The notes under the pieces: model-generated
Databases searched by the model: none
What the model saw: the letters and a program-made list of their open reading frames with translations, nothing else
Told to the model about the DNA's origin: nothing
Shown: positions 24,411 to 31,723 of the stretch, one piece after another
Layout of the letters: each line of letters starts with the position of its first letter
How positions within the stretch are numbered: the stretch's first letter is position 1
Assembly (NCBI GenBank): GCA_016125255.1
Contig: WGMD01000009.1
Location: forward strand, 274,976 to 338,975
Length of the DNA stretch: 64,000 nt
Direction of reading: 5' to 3'
Origin: Planctomycetota bacterium
GTDB lineage: Bacteria > Planctomycetota > Phycisphaerae > Phycisphaerales > Zrk34
Made by a program: the position numbers and the translations under genes

Positions 24411-24439
24411 AGCGCGGGGCGTTGCCCCGCCGCCAAACG
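24411..24439. repeat. AGCGCGGGGC hairpin repeat, copy 1
   Basis: AGCGCGGGGC-GTT-GCCCCGC followed by CGCCAAACG; recurs at 55211-55239 with one difference and at 25620-25646 with a changed loop. Confidence 0.75.
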
Positions 24440-24442
24440 GGG

Positions 24443-24823
24443 TCAGTTGGGGCCGGCGAAGAGGAGGTGGTTGTTTTTGTCGATGAGGAGGGCGTACAGG
24501 GTGCGTTGGTTGACGTCGAAGCCGGCGCGGTAGACGTTGTCGCCGAAGCGCTCGAAGCTGGTGAGCCGGGCGTCGGGGGATCGGGCGAGGGTGTTGAGCA
24601 TGAGTTGGACAGCCTTGTTCTGCGCGGGGGTCAAGGCGTCGGCGGTGAATTGATCGAAGTGGGCGGCGTCGGCAGAGCGAAGTTGTTCGATGATGGCGGT
24701 GACTTCGCGGCCGCGCGGCGAATCGGGGCCGAGGTCCGAGCGAGCGAAGTCGTTGCCGCAGCCGGCGAGGACGACGGTCATGAGCGGAAGATGCAGCAGG
24801 ATGGCGGCGCGGTTATTGATCAT
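24443..24823 (-). CDS. Small lipoprotein downstream of the riboswitch-controlled pseudopilin
   Basis: The 126-residue protein has a lipobox VVLAGC after a short hydrophobic segment, so it should be a lipoprotein. The body (AIIEQLRSADAAHFDQFTADALTP, then SFERFGDNVYRAGFDVNQRTLYALLIDKNNHLLFAG) looks like a small helical plus beta domain with no recognised family. Its ATG lies inside the last codons of the upstream pseudopilin gene (11-base overlap), so both are translationally coupled and should be under the same cobalamin riboswitch. Confidence 0.7.
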   Translation of the reverse strand: MINNRAAILLHLPLMTVVLAGCGNDFARSDLGPDSPRGREVTAIIEQLRSADAAHFDQFTADALTPAQNKAVQLMLNTLARSPDARLTSFERFGDNVYRAGFDVNQRTLYALLIDKNNHLLFAGPN

Positions 24824-25667
24824 AGTGAGGTGTGTTTTCGGCACCGACGAAGCCAAGCTTCTGATCGGGCTGGGTGAAGGAGCCGCCATCGGGATCGAAC
24901 GCGGCGGCGTGATTGTCGGCGAGAAGCGCGTTGGTCTGATCGCGATGGCGGAAGTGATTCGTCGCGGTCGTGTTGGGACCCCAGGGGAAAGTCACGGGGT
25001 CGAGGGAGGTGCTGTTCTGAAAGATGACGATGCCGCCGGGCGACCATGACAAGCCCGAGTCGGCGAAGACGAACAGGTCGGAGGGGCGACGCAGATCGAG
25101 ATCGCGCTTGTAGCTCATCGGTCGACCGGCGGCGTTGGTGCGTCCCCAGAAGGCGGGGTCGAGGCACCACGCGTTGTAGCCATACGTCGTCGTCGGCGCT
25201 TTCATGCCGGCCTGCGGGATGTACGTGCCCCATTTGAGCGCGGGGCAGTCGAAGATGGCGAGCGTGTCATTGGTGTAATTGAGGAGCCAACTGTGCGTCG
25301 GGTCGGGCGGGTCGCCGACGGTGCCCCAGAAGTAGGTCTTTTTGCCGGCGGTCGGATAGTCGAAGCGCACGGTCGGCCAGAATGCCCCGCCGTAGTCGCG
25401 CTGATACATGGCGCCGGCGGTGCCGATCGCATGCAGGTTCGCCAGGCATTTTCCGCCGCGCGCCACTTCGCGGGCGCTGGAGAGCGAAGGCATGAGGATG
25501 CCGATCAGCGCGGCGATGATGGCGATGACGGAGAGGAGTTCGATCAGGGTGAAGGCGTATCGCGCGCTCGGCGCGGCGGGGGGACTTAAGTCCCCCCGCC
25601 GCGGATGAGTCGATGCGCCGCGCGGGGCAAGCCCCGCCGCTAAATGGGATGACGTGTCGTGGATCAT
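24813..25667 (-). CDS. Pseudopilin with unusually long leader, second gene of the cobalamin-riboswitch operon
   Basis: The 284-residue protein has a prepilin site RYA|FTLIELLSVIAIIAALIGILMPSL with Glu at +5, and a C-terminal HRDQTNALLADNHAAAFDPDGG resembling the H-X-DG end. The only start consistent with the frame (ATG at 25667, eight bases after the upstream stop) gives a 38-residue leader instead of five to ten. Residues 9-16 come from an AGCGCGGGGC repeat and residues 23-32 from a 32-bp palindrome, both inserted in frame. It is cotranscribed with the PEP-CTERM gene before it and the lipoprotein gene after it. Confidence 0.85.
   Translation of the reverse strand: MIHDTSSHLAAGLAPRGASTHPRRGDLSPPAAPSARYAFTLIELLSVIAIIAALIGILMPSLSSAREVARGGKCLANLHAIGTAGAMYQRDYGGAFWPTVRFDYPTAGKKTYFWGTVGDPPDPTHSWLLNYTNDTLAIFDCPALKWGTYIPQAGMKAPTTTYGYNAWCLDPAFWGRTNAAGRPMSYKRDLDLRRPSDLFVFADSGLSWSPGGIVIFQNSTSLDPVTFPWGPNTTATNHFRHRDQTNALLADNHAAAFDPDGGSFTQPDQKLGFVGAENTPHYDQ
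25572..25603. repeat. 32-bp perfect palindrome inside the pseudopilin leader
   Basis: The sequence CGGCGGGGGGACTT and its exact complement meet at 25587/25588. A shorter relative (GGGGGGGACTTGAGTCCC) lies at 28174-28191 after the MFS gene. In the pseudopilin frame it encodes RRGDLSPPAA. Confidence 0.9.
25620..25646. repeat. AGCGCGGGGC hairpin repeat, copy 2, inside the pseudopilin leader
   Basis: GCGCGGGGC-AA-GCCCCGC followed by CGCTAAATG. Same family as 24411-24439 and 55211-55239. Read on the minus strand it encodes LAAGLAPR in the leader of the pseudopilin. Confidence 0.7.
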
Positions 25668-25675
25668 CGCTGACC

Positions 25676-26206
25676 TCATCGGCGACGTGTGACGAGGGCG
25701 CCCATGACCAGTGCGAAGGAGATCATCGACGCCGGTTCGGGAATGCTTGTCACGAACGGTTCGCTCGCCGACCCGTACACCCATCCGTCCCACGAATCAT
25801 CGCCTGCGACACGCTGATTGACCGCATCGAAGGAGACGGCCCACGGATCGATCGCGGCGTCGCGCGTGAAGTAGTGCCAGTAGTTTTCCCCGCCGCCGAA
25901 GCCGGAATTGTCGTGTCCGTCGAAGTGGATGCCGTCGATGAAGACGACGGGGCCGGCGCCGAAGTCGAAGGTCTGACGATCGGTGGTGAGGGTGGTGCTC
26001 GCTTCGATGAGGTCGAAGAGGTCCAGGCCCGTGACGGACCCGGTGAAGGAGACGTCGAAGCGATAGTCGGCTCCGTCGGCGAAGTTGACGACGACGTAGG
26101 CGGTGTTCTCGCCGGAGCCGATCGGGATGATGGCGGCGGAGGCGAGGGAAGCGAGACCGGTCATGACGAACATGACACACGCGAGAAGAGAGACGCGGAC
26201 AAACAT
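25676..26206 (-). CDS. PEP-CTERM protein with a transcobalamin-like (DUF4430-like) body, riboswitch controlled
   Basis: The 176-residue protein has a signal peptide (to about residue 24), a single domain and a classical PEP-CTERM end: IPEPAS (155-160), a hydrophobic helix and RRR. The body has the pattern TGLDLFDLIEAS, VVFIDGI, GGENYWHYFTRD, PWAVSFDAV and WDGWVYG. I read this as close to the small beta domain of transcobalamin-like DUF4430 proteins (Leu-rich helix, then YW and W-Y strands); this is a family resemblance from memory. AAGGAG precedes the ATG. A cobalamin riboswitch lies upstream. A surface cobalamin- or cobinamide-binding role is the natural inference. Pseudopilin and lipoprotein genes follow. 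Confidence 0.85.
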   Translation of the reverse strand: MFVRVSLLACVMFVMTGLASLASAAIIPIGSGENTAYVVVNFADGADYRFDVSFTGSVTGLDLFDLIEASTTLTTDRQTFDFGAGPVVFIDGIHFDGHDNSGFGGGENYWHYFTRDAAIDPWAVSFDAVNQRVAGDDSWDGWVYGSASEPFVTSIPEPASMISFALVMGALVTRRR

Positions 26207-26253
26207 GGCAGACTCCTTGCCCGGTTGCGCGCCGGGCGAAGCGACCCACAGAC

Positions 26254-26290
26254 AAAAAAAACACCCGGTCCTCGCGGCGAGTACCGGGTG
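26254..26290 (-). terminator. Intrinsic terminator of the cobalamin riboswitch
   Basis: On the minus strand CACCCGGT (26290-26283) pairs with ACCGGGTG (26269-26262) and is followed by eight T residues (to 26254). The loop contains CCGCGAGGAC (26277-26268), complementary over ten bases to GTCCTCGCGG at 26354-26345 just after the aptamer, an obvious antiterminator. An additional 11-bp pair, GACCCACAGAC with GTCTGTGGGTC, encloses the terminator and its T-run (about 26308-26298 with 26252-26242). Confidence 0.9.
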
Positions 26291-26362
26291 GCTTGGCGTC
26301 TGTGGGTCAAAAAAGACGGCTGCCGTTGCCCGATGCGTCCCATACCGCGAGGACACATGAAT

Positions 26363-26644
26363 CATGCAACAGGCAGGTCTTCCGGCTTGAGGCCCGTTTC
26401 GTCCGGTCACCTTCCCATTCGCCCGAGGGCGAACAGTGGCTTGATTGACCGGACGCATTCCCGACGATTCGGGAGGCCTTTCACGGCGGCGCGTCCGCGG
26501 GGGAGTTGGAAGAAGCTCTCAGCATTCAGGTCTCAGCTTTCAGCATTTTGCTGACCGCTGATGGCTGACGCCTGACAGCTTCTCCGCACCCCACTTCCCT
26601 ATTGAGCCGCGTTGAATCAGCGATTCGCAGCAGCACCGATTGCG
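26363..26644 (-). ncRNA. Cobalamin riboswitch aptamer
   Basis: On the minus strand the conserved parts occur in order: CGGTGCTGCTGCG, GGCTCAATAGGGAAG (the AAUAGGGAA core), then an extended arm, then CCCCCGCGGACGCG, AAGCCACTG with a hairpin to TGGGAAGG, and GCCGGAAGACCTGCC, the B12-box region. GTCCGGTCA and TGACCGGAC form the stem around GCCACTG/GGGAAGG. The arm between GAAGCT and AGCTTC (about 26516-26583) is filled with GTCAG/GCTGA-type repeat words. Binding of adenosyl- or other cobalamin would favour the downstream terminator. It controls the PEP-CTERM/pseudopilin/lipoprotein operon. Confidence 0.93.
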
Positions 26645-26650
26645 AGTGTG

Positions 26651-26680
26651 CTTATACCCCTTCCGGGGGTCCCGCGTCAA
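26651..26680 (-). promoter_or_regulatory. Promoter of the riboswitch operon
   Basis: On the minus strand TTGACG (26680-26675) and TATAAG (26656-26651) are 18 bases apart. The start of transcription would be near 26644, just at the 5' end of the aptamer. Confidence 0.7.
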
Positions 26681-26695
26681 CCGCAGCGATCAAGC

Positions 26696-26723
26696 TTGAA
26701 TTGTCGAACGCGTCTGATACCTT
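26696..26723 (+). promoter_or_regulatory. Possible promoter of the MFS gene
   Basis: TTGAAT (26696-26701) and TACCTT (26718-26723), 16 bases apart, point to the gene at 26780. The -10 box is weak. Confidence 0.35.
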
Positions 26724-26779
26724 GTAACGACCCGCCAACCTTTCTGTTACGGCTTGCATCCCGATATCGAGGACTCTGC

Positions 26780-28162
26780 ATGAATGGTGTGACCACTCGC
26801 CTGAGCGTGATGATGTTCATCCAGTTTTTCGTATGGGGCGCGTGGTTCGCCACGCTCGGGCAGGCGCTGGGCGCGGCGGGCATGGCGGAAAAATTCGGCG
26901 GCGGGTCCTACGGCTCCGCACCGATCGCCGCCATCATCGCGCCGCTTTTCCTCGGACTCATCGCCGACCGACTCTTCTCGTCCGAGCGCGTCATGGGCGT
27001 GCTGTTCCTCATCGGCGGCGTCCTGATGTACCTCGCCTACGGATACGCCAAAGCGGGCGACGGCGAGATGATGGTCTGGCTCTTCATCGGACACATGCTC
27101 TGCTACATGCCGACCCTCGGCCTCTCCAACACGATTGCCTTCACGAACATCACCGACCAGAACGACTTTCCGAAGATTCGCGTCTGGGGCACGATCGGTT
27201 GGATCGCCGCCGGGCTCGTCGTCGGGTTCGCCGGCTGGTCGTCGGACTTTAAGATTCTCATCCTCGCCGCCGCGTCGTCGCTCGTGCTGGGCGTGTACAG
27301 CTTCACGCTCCCGCACACGCCGCCCCCGGCGCGCGGCAAGCCGTTCGACATCCGCGCGCTTCTGATGGTCGATGCGCTGAAGCTGCTGGCCAAGCCCGCC
27401 TTCTTCGTGTTCATCGCCTGCTCGACGCTCATCTGCATTCCCCTCGCCTACTACTACGGACTGACCTCCAACTACCTGCACAACACGGGCTTCGTCGCCC
27501 CGGCGTCGACGATGACCATCGGGCAGATGTCCGAGATCATCTTCATGCTGCTCATTCCGTTCTTCTTCCGCCGGTTGGGCGTCAAATACATGATCCTGCT
27601 GGGCATGCTCGCCTGGGTCATTCGCTATGGGCTTTACGCACTCGCCGCTCCCGATCAGGTCATCTGGATGATCTACATCGCCGTCGCGCTGCACGGCGTA
27701 TGCTACGACTTCTTCTTCGTCACCGGGTTCATGTACACCGACAAAGTCGCGGCGAAAGACATCCGCGGGCAGGCGCAGAGCATGCTCGTGTTCTTCACGC
27801 AGGGGGTCGGCATGTACTTCGGCTACTGGGTCTGCTTCGCCAAACTCGGCACCGTCGAAAAATACGGCGAGCTGACCGCCGCCATCGACAAGGCCCGCCC
27901 GCCGGTCGACGAAACATTCGTGCAGTCGATGATGAACATGTTCAAGGTGTCGGACCTGAAAGCGCTGGGCATCAGCCCCGATCTGATTTCGACGGCGATG
28001 AAACAGTGGGCGGAGTTCTGGTGGCTCCCGGCCGGGATGGCCGGCGTCATCGCGGTGATCTTCTTCATCGGATTCTGGGACAAGATGTCCAACTACGACA
28101 AGACCGACGCGTCGAACACCGAGTCGATGAACAACGCGCTCGCCGCCGAGGAACTTCCCTGA
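26780..28162 (+). CDS. MFS nucleoside permease-like transporter (NupG-type)
   Basis: The 460-residue protein has about 12 membrane helices. The start MMFIQFFVWGAWFATLGQAL, then APLFLGLIADRLFSSERVMGVL and PTLGLSNTIAFTNI are typical of nucleoside:proton symporters of the NupG/XapB group, and FPKIRVWGTIGWIAAGLVVG is the conserved loop after helix 4. It should import nucleosides across the inner membrane (substrate is inference). GAGG precedes the ATG at 26780. It is divergent from the cobalamin operon but has its own promoter. A terminator follows. Confidence 0.85.
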   Translation: MNGVTTRLSVMMFIQFFVWGAWFATLGQALGAAGMAEKFGGGSYGSAPIAAIIAPLFLGLIADRLFSSERVMGVLFLIGGVLMYLAYGYAKAGDGEMMVWLFIGHMLCYMPTLGLSNTIAFTNITDQNDFPKIRVWGTIGWIAAGLVVGFAGWSSDFKILILAAASSLVLGVYSFTLPHTPPPARGKPFDIRALLMVDALKLLAKPAFFVFIACSTLICIPLAYYYGLTSNYLHNTGFVAPASTMTIGQMSEIIFMLLIPFFFRRLGVKYMILLGMLAWVIRYGLYALAAPDQVIWMIYIAVALHGVCYDFFFVTGFMYTDKVAAKDIRGQAQSMLVFFTQGVGMYFGYWVCFAKLGTVEKYGELTAAIDKARPPVDETFVQSMMNMFKVSDLKALGISPDLISTAMKQWAEFWWLPAGMAGVIAVIFFIGFWDKMSNYDKTDASNTESMNNALAAEELP

Positions 28163-28227
28163 TTTTCCGAGGCGGGGGGGACTTGAGTCCCTCCGTCCAA
28201 TGCGCCCGGATGGGCGAGGTGTATTGA

Positions 28228-28262
28228 AATAGCCGCGTGCCAAATGCACGCGGTTATTTTTT
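28228..28262 (+). terminator. Intrinsic terminator (MFS gene)
   Basis: GCCGCGTGC pairs with GCACGCGGT around a CAAAT loop and is followed by TATTTTTT. The reverse strand also ends in a partial T-run, so it may serve the convergent gene too. Confidence 0.8.
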
Positions 28263-28949
28263 GTGCATCGCGCGACGGGTTTCACAGGTGAGCATCACGC
28301 CGCCGTCGACGAACGTCGCGTCCATCACGGCGACTTCGCGCCCGTCCTTGAGCGGCAGAATCAACGGCAGGGGTTCGTCGATTTTGAACTGGCCCGGCAC
28401 GCGGGCGGCGAGCGTGTCGAGCGCGATGGGGAATCGGCCGAGCCAGACGCCGGTGAGCTTGAGGGCGAGCGGTTCGTCGGGCTGACGAATGATCGACACA
28501 TGCAGCCGCACGATCGGATGCAGCGGGCCGACGGTGATCATCGCCGGCTGCGCCGCGAACTCGAGCGTGTTCGTGTTCGGGTCGGTGTGCATCATCGCAT
28601 GATGCAGCGCGCCGATGAGCTTGGGATCGACGTTCTGATTGACAAGCCACTGCGGCAGGCGCACGGCGAGCCAGTCGTTGACCTGCTGTTCATTGAGCGG
28701 CAATTCCCACCGCGCGCCCGCCGGCCGCACGCGCGTCGTCTCGCTGCTCAAGCCCTGCTCAAACTGCTGCGCATTGTGCTCATGCCCCGCTTCCGTGACA
28801 TCGACGACCCGCCAATACCCCGGCCGCGCCGACAGCGTGAAATATACGAAAACCAGCGGCAAAACCACCAGAATGACAATCGCCGGCAACACCCGCCGCC
28901 GCCACCGGCGGGGCTTCGGTGCGGAGGGTGTGACGGCTTTGTCGTTCAT
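28254..28949 (-). CDS. Membrane-anchored hypothetical protein, last gene of the ketosynthase operon
   Basis: The 231-residue protein has a basic N-terminus, one membrane helix (VLPAIVILVVLPLVFVYFTL, about residues 22-41) and an extracytoplasmic domain with LNEQQVNDWLAVRLPQWL and later beta-rich segments. No family recognised. Its ATG comes one base after the stop of the ketosynthase gene (TGAGATG), so translation is probably coupled. A TTG start at 28961 would overlap the upstream gene and was not chosen. Its position suggests a link with the fatty-acyl or polyketide product of the two upstream genes. Confidence 0.7.
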   Translation of the reverse strand: MNDKAVTPSAPKPRRWRRRVLPAIVILVVLPLVFVYFTLSARPGYWRVVDVTEAGHEHNAQQFEQGLSSETTRVRPAGARWELPLNEQQVNDWLAVRLPQWLVNQNVDPKLIGALHHAMMHTDPNTNTLEFAAQPAMITVGPLHPIVRLHVSIIRQPDEPLALKLTGVWLGRFPIALDTLAARVPGQFKIDEPLPLILPLKDGREVAVMDATFVDGGVMLTCETRRAMHKK

Positions 28950-28950
28950 C

Positions 28951-30255
28951 TCAATTTTCAAACCGCCGGATGATCACCGTGTCGTTCTGACCGCCGAAGC
29001 CGAAACTGTTGGAGAGGGCGACGTCGACCTGCTGATCGCGCGCATGGTTGGGCACGTAGTCCAGGTCGAGTTCGGGATCGGGATCGTCGAGGTTGATCGT
29101 CGGGGGGATTTTGCCGTCGCGCATGGCGAGGATGCAGGTGATCAGCTCCACCGCGCCGGCGGCGGCGATCAGGTGGCCCATCATGCTCTTGATCGAGCTG
29201 ACGGGAATCTGCCTGGCGATGTCGCCGAAGACGGCTTTAACGGCCCGGGTTTCGATCGAGTCGTTTTCGCTGGTGCCGGTGCCGTGCGCGGAGATGTAGT
29301 CGATGTCGGCGAGTTCGACGCCGGCCTGCGCGAGGGCGCCGCGCATGGACCCGATCGGGCCGCGCCCTTCGGGATGGATGTCCGTGATGCGATAGGCGTC
29401 GGCGCTGGAGCCGTAGCCGACGAGTTCGGCGAGGATGGGGGCGTGACGCTTTTTCGCATGTTCGAGCGTTTCGAGGACGACCATGCCCGAGCCCTCGCCG
29501 AGGACGAATCCGTCGCGCGTGCGGTTGAACGGGCGCGAGGCCGTCAGACACGTGTCATTGCGCGTCGAGAGGGCGGTGAGGCGATTGAAGCCGGTCACGC
29601 CCAGGGGATGAATCATCGAATGCGCCCCGCCGCTGACCATCACGTCCGCGTCGCCGCGGCGGAGAATTTCGCTCGCTTCGCCGATCGCCTGCGTGCTGGC
29701 GGCACAGGCGGTCAGGCAGTTGTACGCCGGCCCGCTCGCGCCCAGCTCCATCGCGATATGGCTTAACGTCATGTTCGATTCCTGCTCGAACTCGCGCCAC
29801 ATGTCCAGCTTCGCCTTCGCCTGACCCGCCCACTTGACGGGGTCGATCGCGCGCTTTTCCTCGTCCCACCCGTGCACGATGCACCCGATGTAGTTGTCGA
29901 AGTCGAGCGTGCCTTCGCCGGACCCGAGGTAGATGCCCACGCGATCCAGATCCAGGTCGCCGCATTGATCGAGCTTCGCGCCGGTCCATGCCTGCCGGGC
30001 CGCCCCGAGGGCGAAGCGCGTATTGAGCCCGGCCCGGGCGTGATGCTCGGGGTGCTGGACGAACTTCGTAAAATCGTAGTTTTTGACCTGTGCGGAAAAG
30101 CGCGTGGGGAAGGTCGTCGCGTCGAAGCGCTCGGTGGCGCTGATGCCGCTTTTGCCGGCGAGCAGGGCGGACCAGACGGTCTCGATGTCATGGCCGAGCG
30201 GCGTGACCCATCCGATGCCGGTGATGACAATGCGTGTTTTATTCGATGTAGTCAT
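28951..30255 (-). CDS. Beta-ketoacyl-ACP synthase (KAS II / KS-alpha like)
   Basis: The 434-residue protein is a complete ketosynthase: VVITGIGWVTPLG at the start, active-site Cys184 in LTACAAST, His324 in SAHGTGTSEND and His361 in MMGHLIAAAG, and a final SNSFGFGGQND. It condenses malonyl-ACP with acyl-ACP. The gene starts five bases after a paralogue that has lost all three catalytic residues, so the two likely form a KS/chain-length-factor-type heterodimer. No ACP or reductase gene is adjacent. A FabZ-like gene lies 3 kb away on the other strand. Confidence 0.92.
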   Translation of the reverse strand: MTTSNKTRIVITGIGWVTPLGHDIETVWSALLAGKSGISATERFDATTFPTRFSAQVKNYDFTKFVQHPEHHARAGLNTRFALGAARQAWTGAKLDQCGDLDLDRVGIYLGSGEGTLDFDNYIGCIVHGWDEEKRAIDPVKWAGQAKAKLDMWREFEQESNMTLSHIAMELGASGPAYNCLTACAASTQAIGEASEILRRGDADVMVSGGAHSMIHPLGVTGFNRLTALSTRNDTCLTASRPFNRTRDGFVLGEGSGMVVLETLEHAKKRHAPILAELVGYGSSADAYRITDIHPEGRGPIGSMRGALAQAGVELADIDYISAHGTGTSENDSIETRAVKAVFGDIARQIPVSSIKSMMGHLIAAAGAVELITCILAMRDGKIPPTINLDDPDPELDLDYVPNHARDQQVDVALSNSFGFGGQNDTVIIRRFEN

Positions 30256-30260
30256 GGCGA

Positions 30261-31577
30261 TTAAGCGCGGCTGAGGATGAGGGCGACGTTCTGACCGCCC
30301 AAGCTGCTGGTGAAGACGAGTACGTGACGGAGGTCGGCCTTGGCCGCGGCGGCGGACTTGGCGTTGAGGCCGTCGACGGGCGTGTCGCAGTTGAGGCGGG
30401 CGGGGATGGTCTGCTCGGCCAGCGCCATGGCGGCGACGGCGGCGTTCATGCCCCCGTTGCCCGCGCCGATGTTGCCGACGTACGGGGCGCTGGACCAGAG
30501 GGGGATGTCGGCGAGGCGATCGCCGAAGACGCTCTTCATGGCGGCGGCCTCGGCCTGATCGAACGCGGGAATGGCGGAGCCGAAGGGGATGATCAGATCG
30601 ATGTCGGCGGGCGTGAGGTGCGCATCGCGGAGGGCGCTCTTGATCGCGGCGGCGATGCCCTTGCCGGCGGGATCGGGGACGAGTCCGCCGCCTTCGGGGT
30701 GGATCGTATGCGATGCGCCGAAGCCGACAAGCTGAGCGTAAACGCGGGCGCCGCGCTTGTCGGCCGTCTCGCGCGATTCGAGCACCAGAATGCTCCCGCC
30801 TTCGCCAGGCACGGACCCGTCGGCCGTCTGGTCGAAGGGTCGCACGGCGGCGGCGGGGCGGTCATTGCCGGTCTTGGTCAGATGACCCGTCAGATATTGA
30901 CGGTAGAAGGTCATCGGATTGATCTTGCTCTCGGCCCCGCCGCAGAAGCACATGTCGGCGTTGCCGCGCTGGATGACGCGCATCGACTCGCCGATGCTCA
31001 GACCGCTCGACGCTTCGGAGCAGGTGATCGTGTTGGACGGGCCCTGTGCGTCGTGAATGATCGTGACGTGACAGGCGAGCATGTTGGGCAGGTACTTGAG
31101 GAGCCAGAGCGGGGTGAGGTGCGTCATGCCCTCCGAGCCCCACTTGTGCAGATCGAACTCGCCGTCCTCGCCGACGGATTGGTGGGCCGCGTCGCCCAGC
31201 TCGTTGATTTCGGCGGCGATGAGGCCGGCCCCGATGTGACAGCCGGTGCGATTACCGGGATACGAGCGGGGCTGCTCGGGGTCGATGCCGGGGGTCATGA
31301 GATTCGCATCGCGCACGGCCCGATCAGCGGCGGCGACGGCGAGGGAGATGTCGCGGGCCATGACTTTCGTGGCCTTGCGGTAGCTCTTTGGGACGTAGTC
31401 GTTGACCTTGAATTCGCGGACTTCGGAGCCGATGCGGACGTCGAAACCGGCGGGGTCGAAGGCGCAGATGGTCGCCAGGGCGGAGCGGCCGTTGCAGACG
31501 GCTTCCCACATGGCGGCGGCGCCGATGCCCAGCCCGCTGACGCTTCCAAGTCCGGTGATCACCACGCGTGGCGGCAT
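30261..31577 (-). CDS. Catalytically inactive ketosynthase paralogue (chain-length-factor-like)
   Basis: The 438-residue protein has the ketosynthase fold (VVITGLGSVSGLG start, GGQNVALIL end), but the active-site Cys is Glu188 in TCSEASSG, the HGTGT His is Phe332 in IPFGSA, and the third His is Asn369 in YVGNIGAG. In type II polyketide and aryl-polyene systems such inactive KS-beta subunits pair with an active KS and set chain length; there the Cys is usually Gln. The gene is directly upstream of the active KS. The product is not predictable from this pair. Confidence 0.88.
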   Translation of the reverse strand: MPPRVVITGLGSVSGLGIGAAAMWEAVCNGRSALATICAFDPAGFDVRIGSEVREFKVNDYVPKSYRKATKVMARDISLAVAAADRAVRDANLMTPGIDPEQPRSYPGNRTGCHIGAGLIAAEINELGDAAHQSVGEDGEFDLHKWGSEGMTHLTPLWLLKYLPNMLACHVTIIHDAQGPSNTITCSEASSGLSIGESMRVIQRGNADMCFCGGAESKINPMTFYRQYLTGHLTKTGNDRPAAAVRPFDQTADGSVPGEGGSILVLESRETADKRGARVYAQLVGFGASHTIHPEGGGLVPDPAGKGIAAAIKSALRDAHLTPADIDLIIPFGSAIPAFDQAEAAAMKSVFGDRLADIPLWSSAPYVGNIGAGNGGMNAAVAAMALAEQTIPARLNCDTPVDGLNAKSAAAAKADLRHVLVFTSSLGGQNVALILSRA

Positions 31578-31723
31578 GTCGTTTGATCCTCGATAGTCGC
31601 CCGACGGGGCCGGGCCGTTTGAAGATGCCAGTGTACGCCGGTTGATGAGCGCTGGCCAGTTGCGGTTACGCGCCGACGCCCCACGCTGGAACAGCGCGGG
31701 CTTGGACGCTACCGTAAGCGGTC

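Noticed and set aside
28951..31577. Ladderane lipid biosynthesis cluster
   Set aside because: Only two KS genes and a distant FabZ-like gene are present; no phytoene-desaturase-like, radical SAM or ACP genes accompany them, so the claim is not supported.
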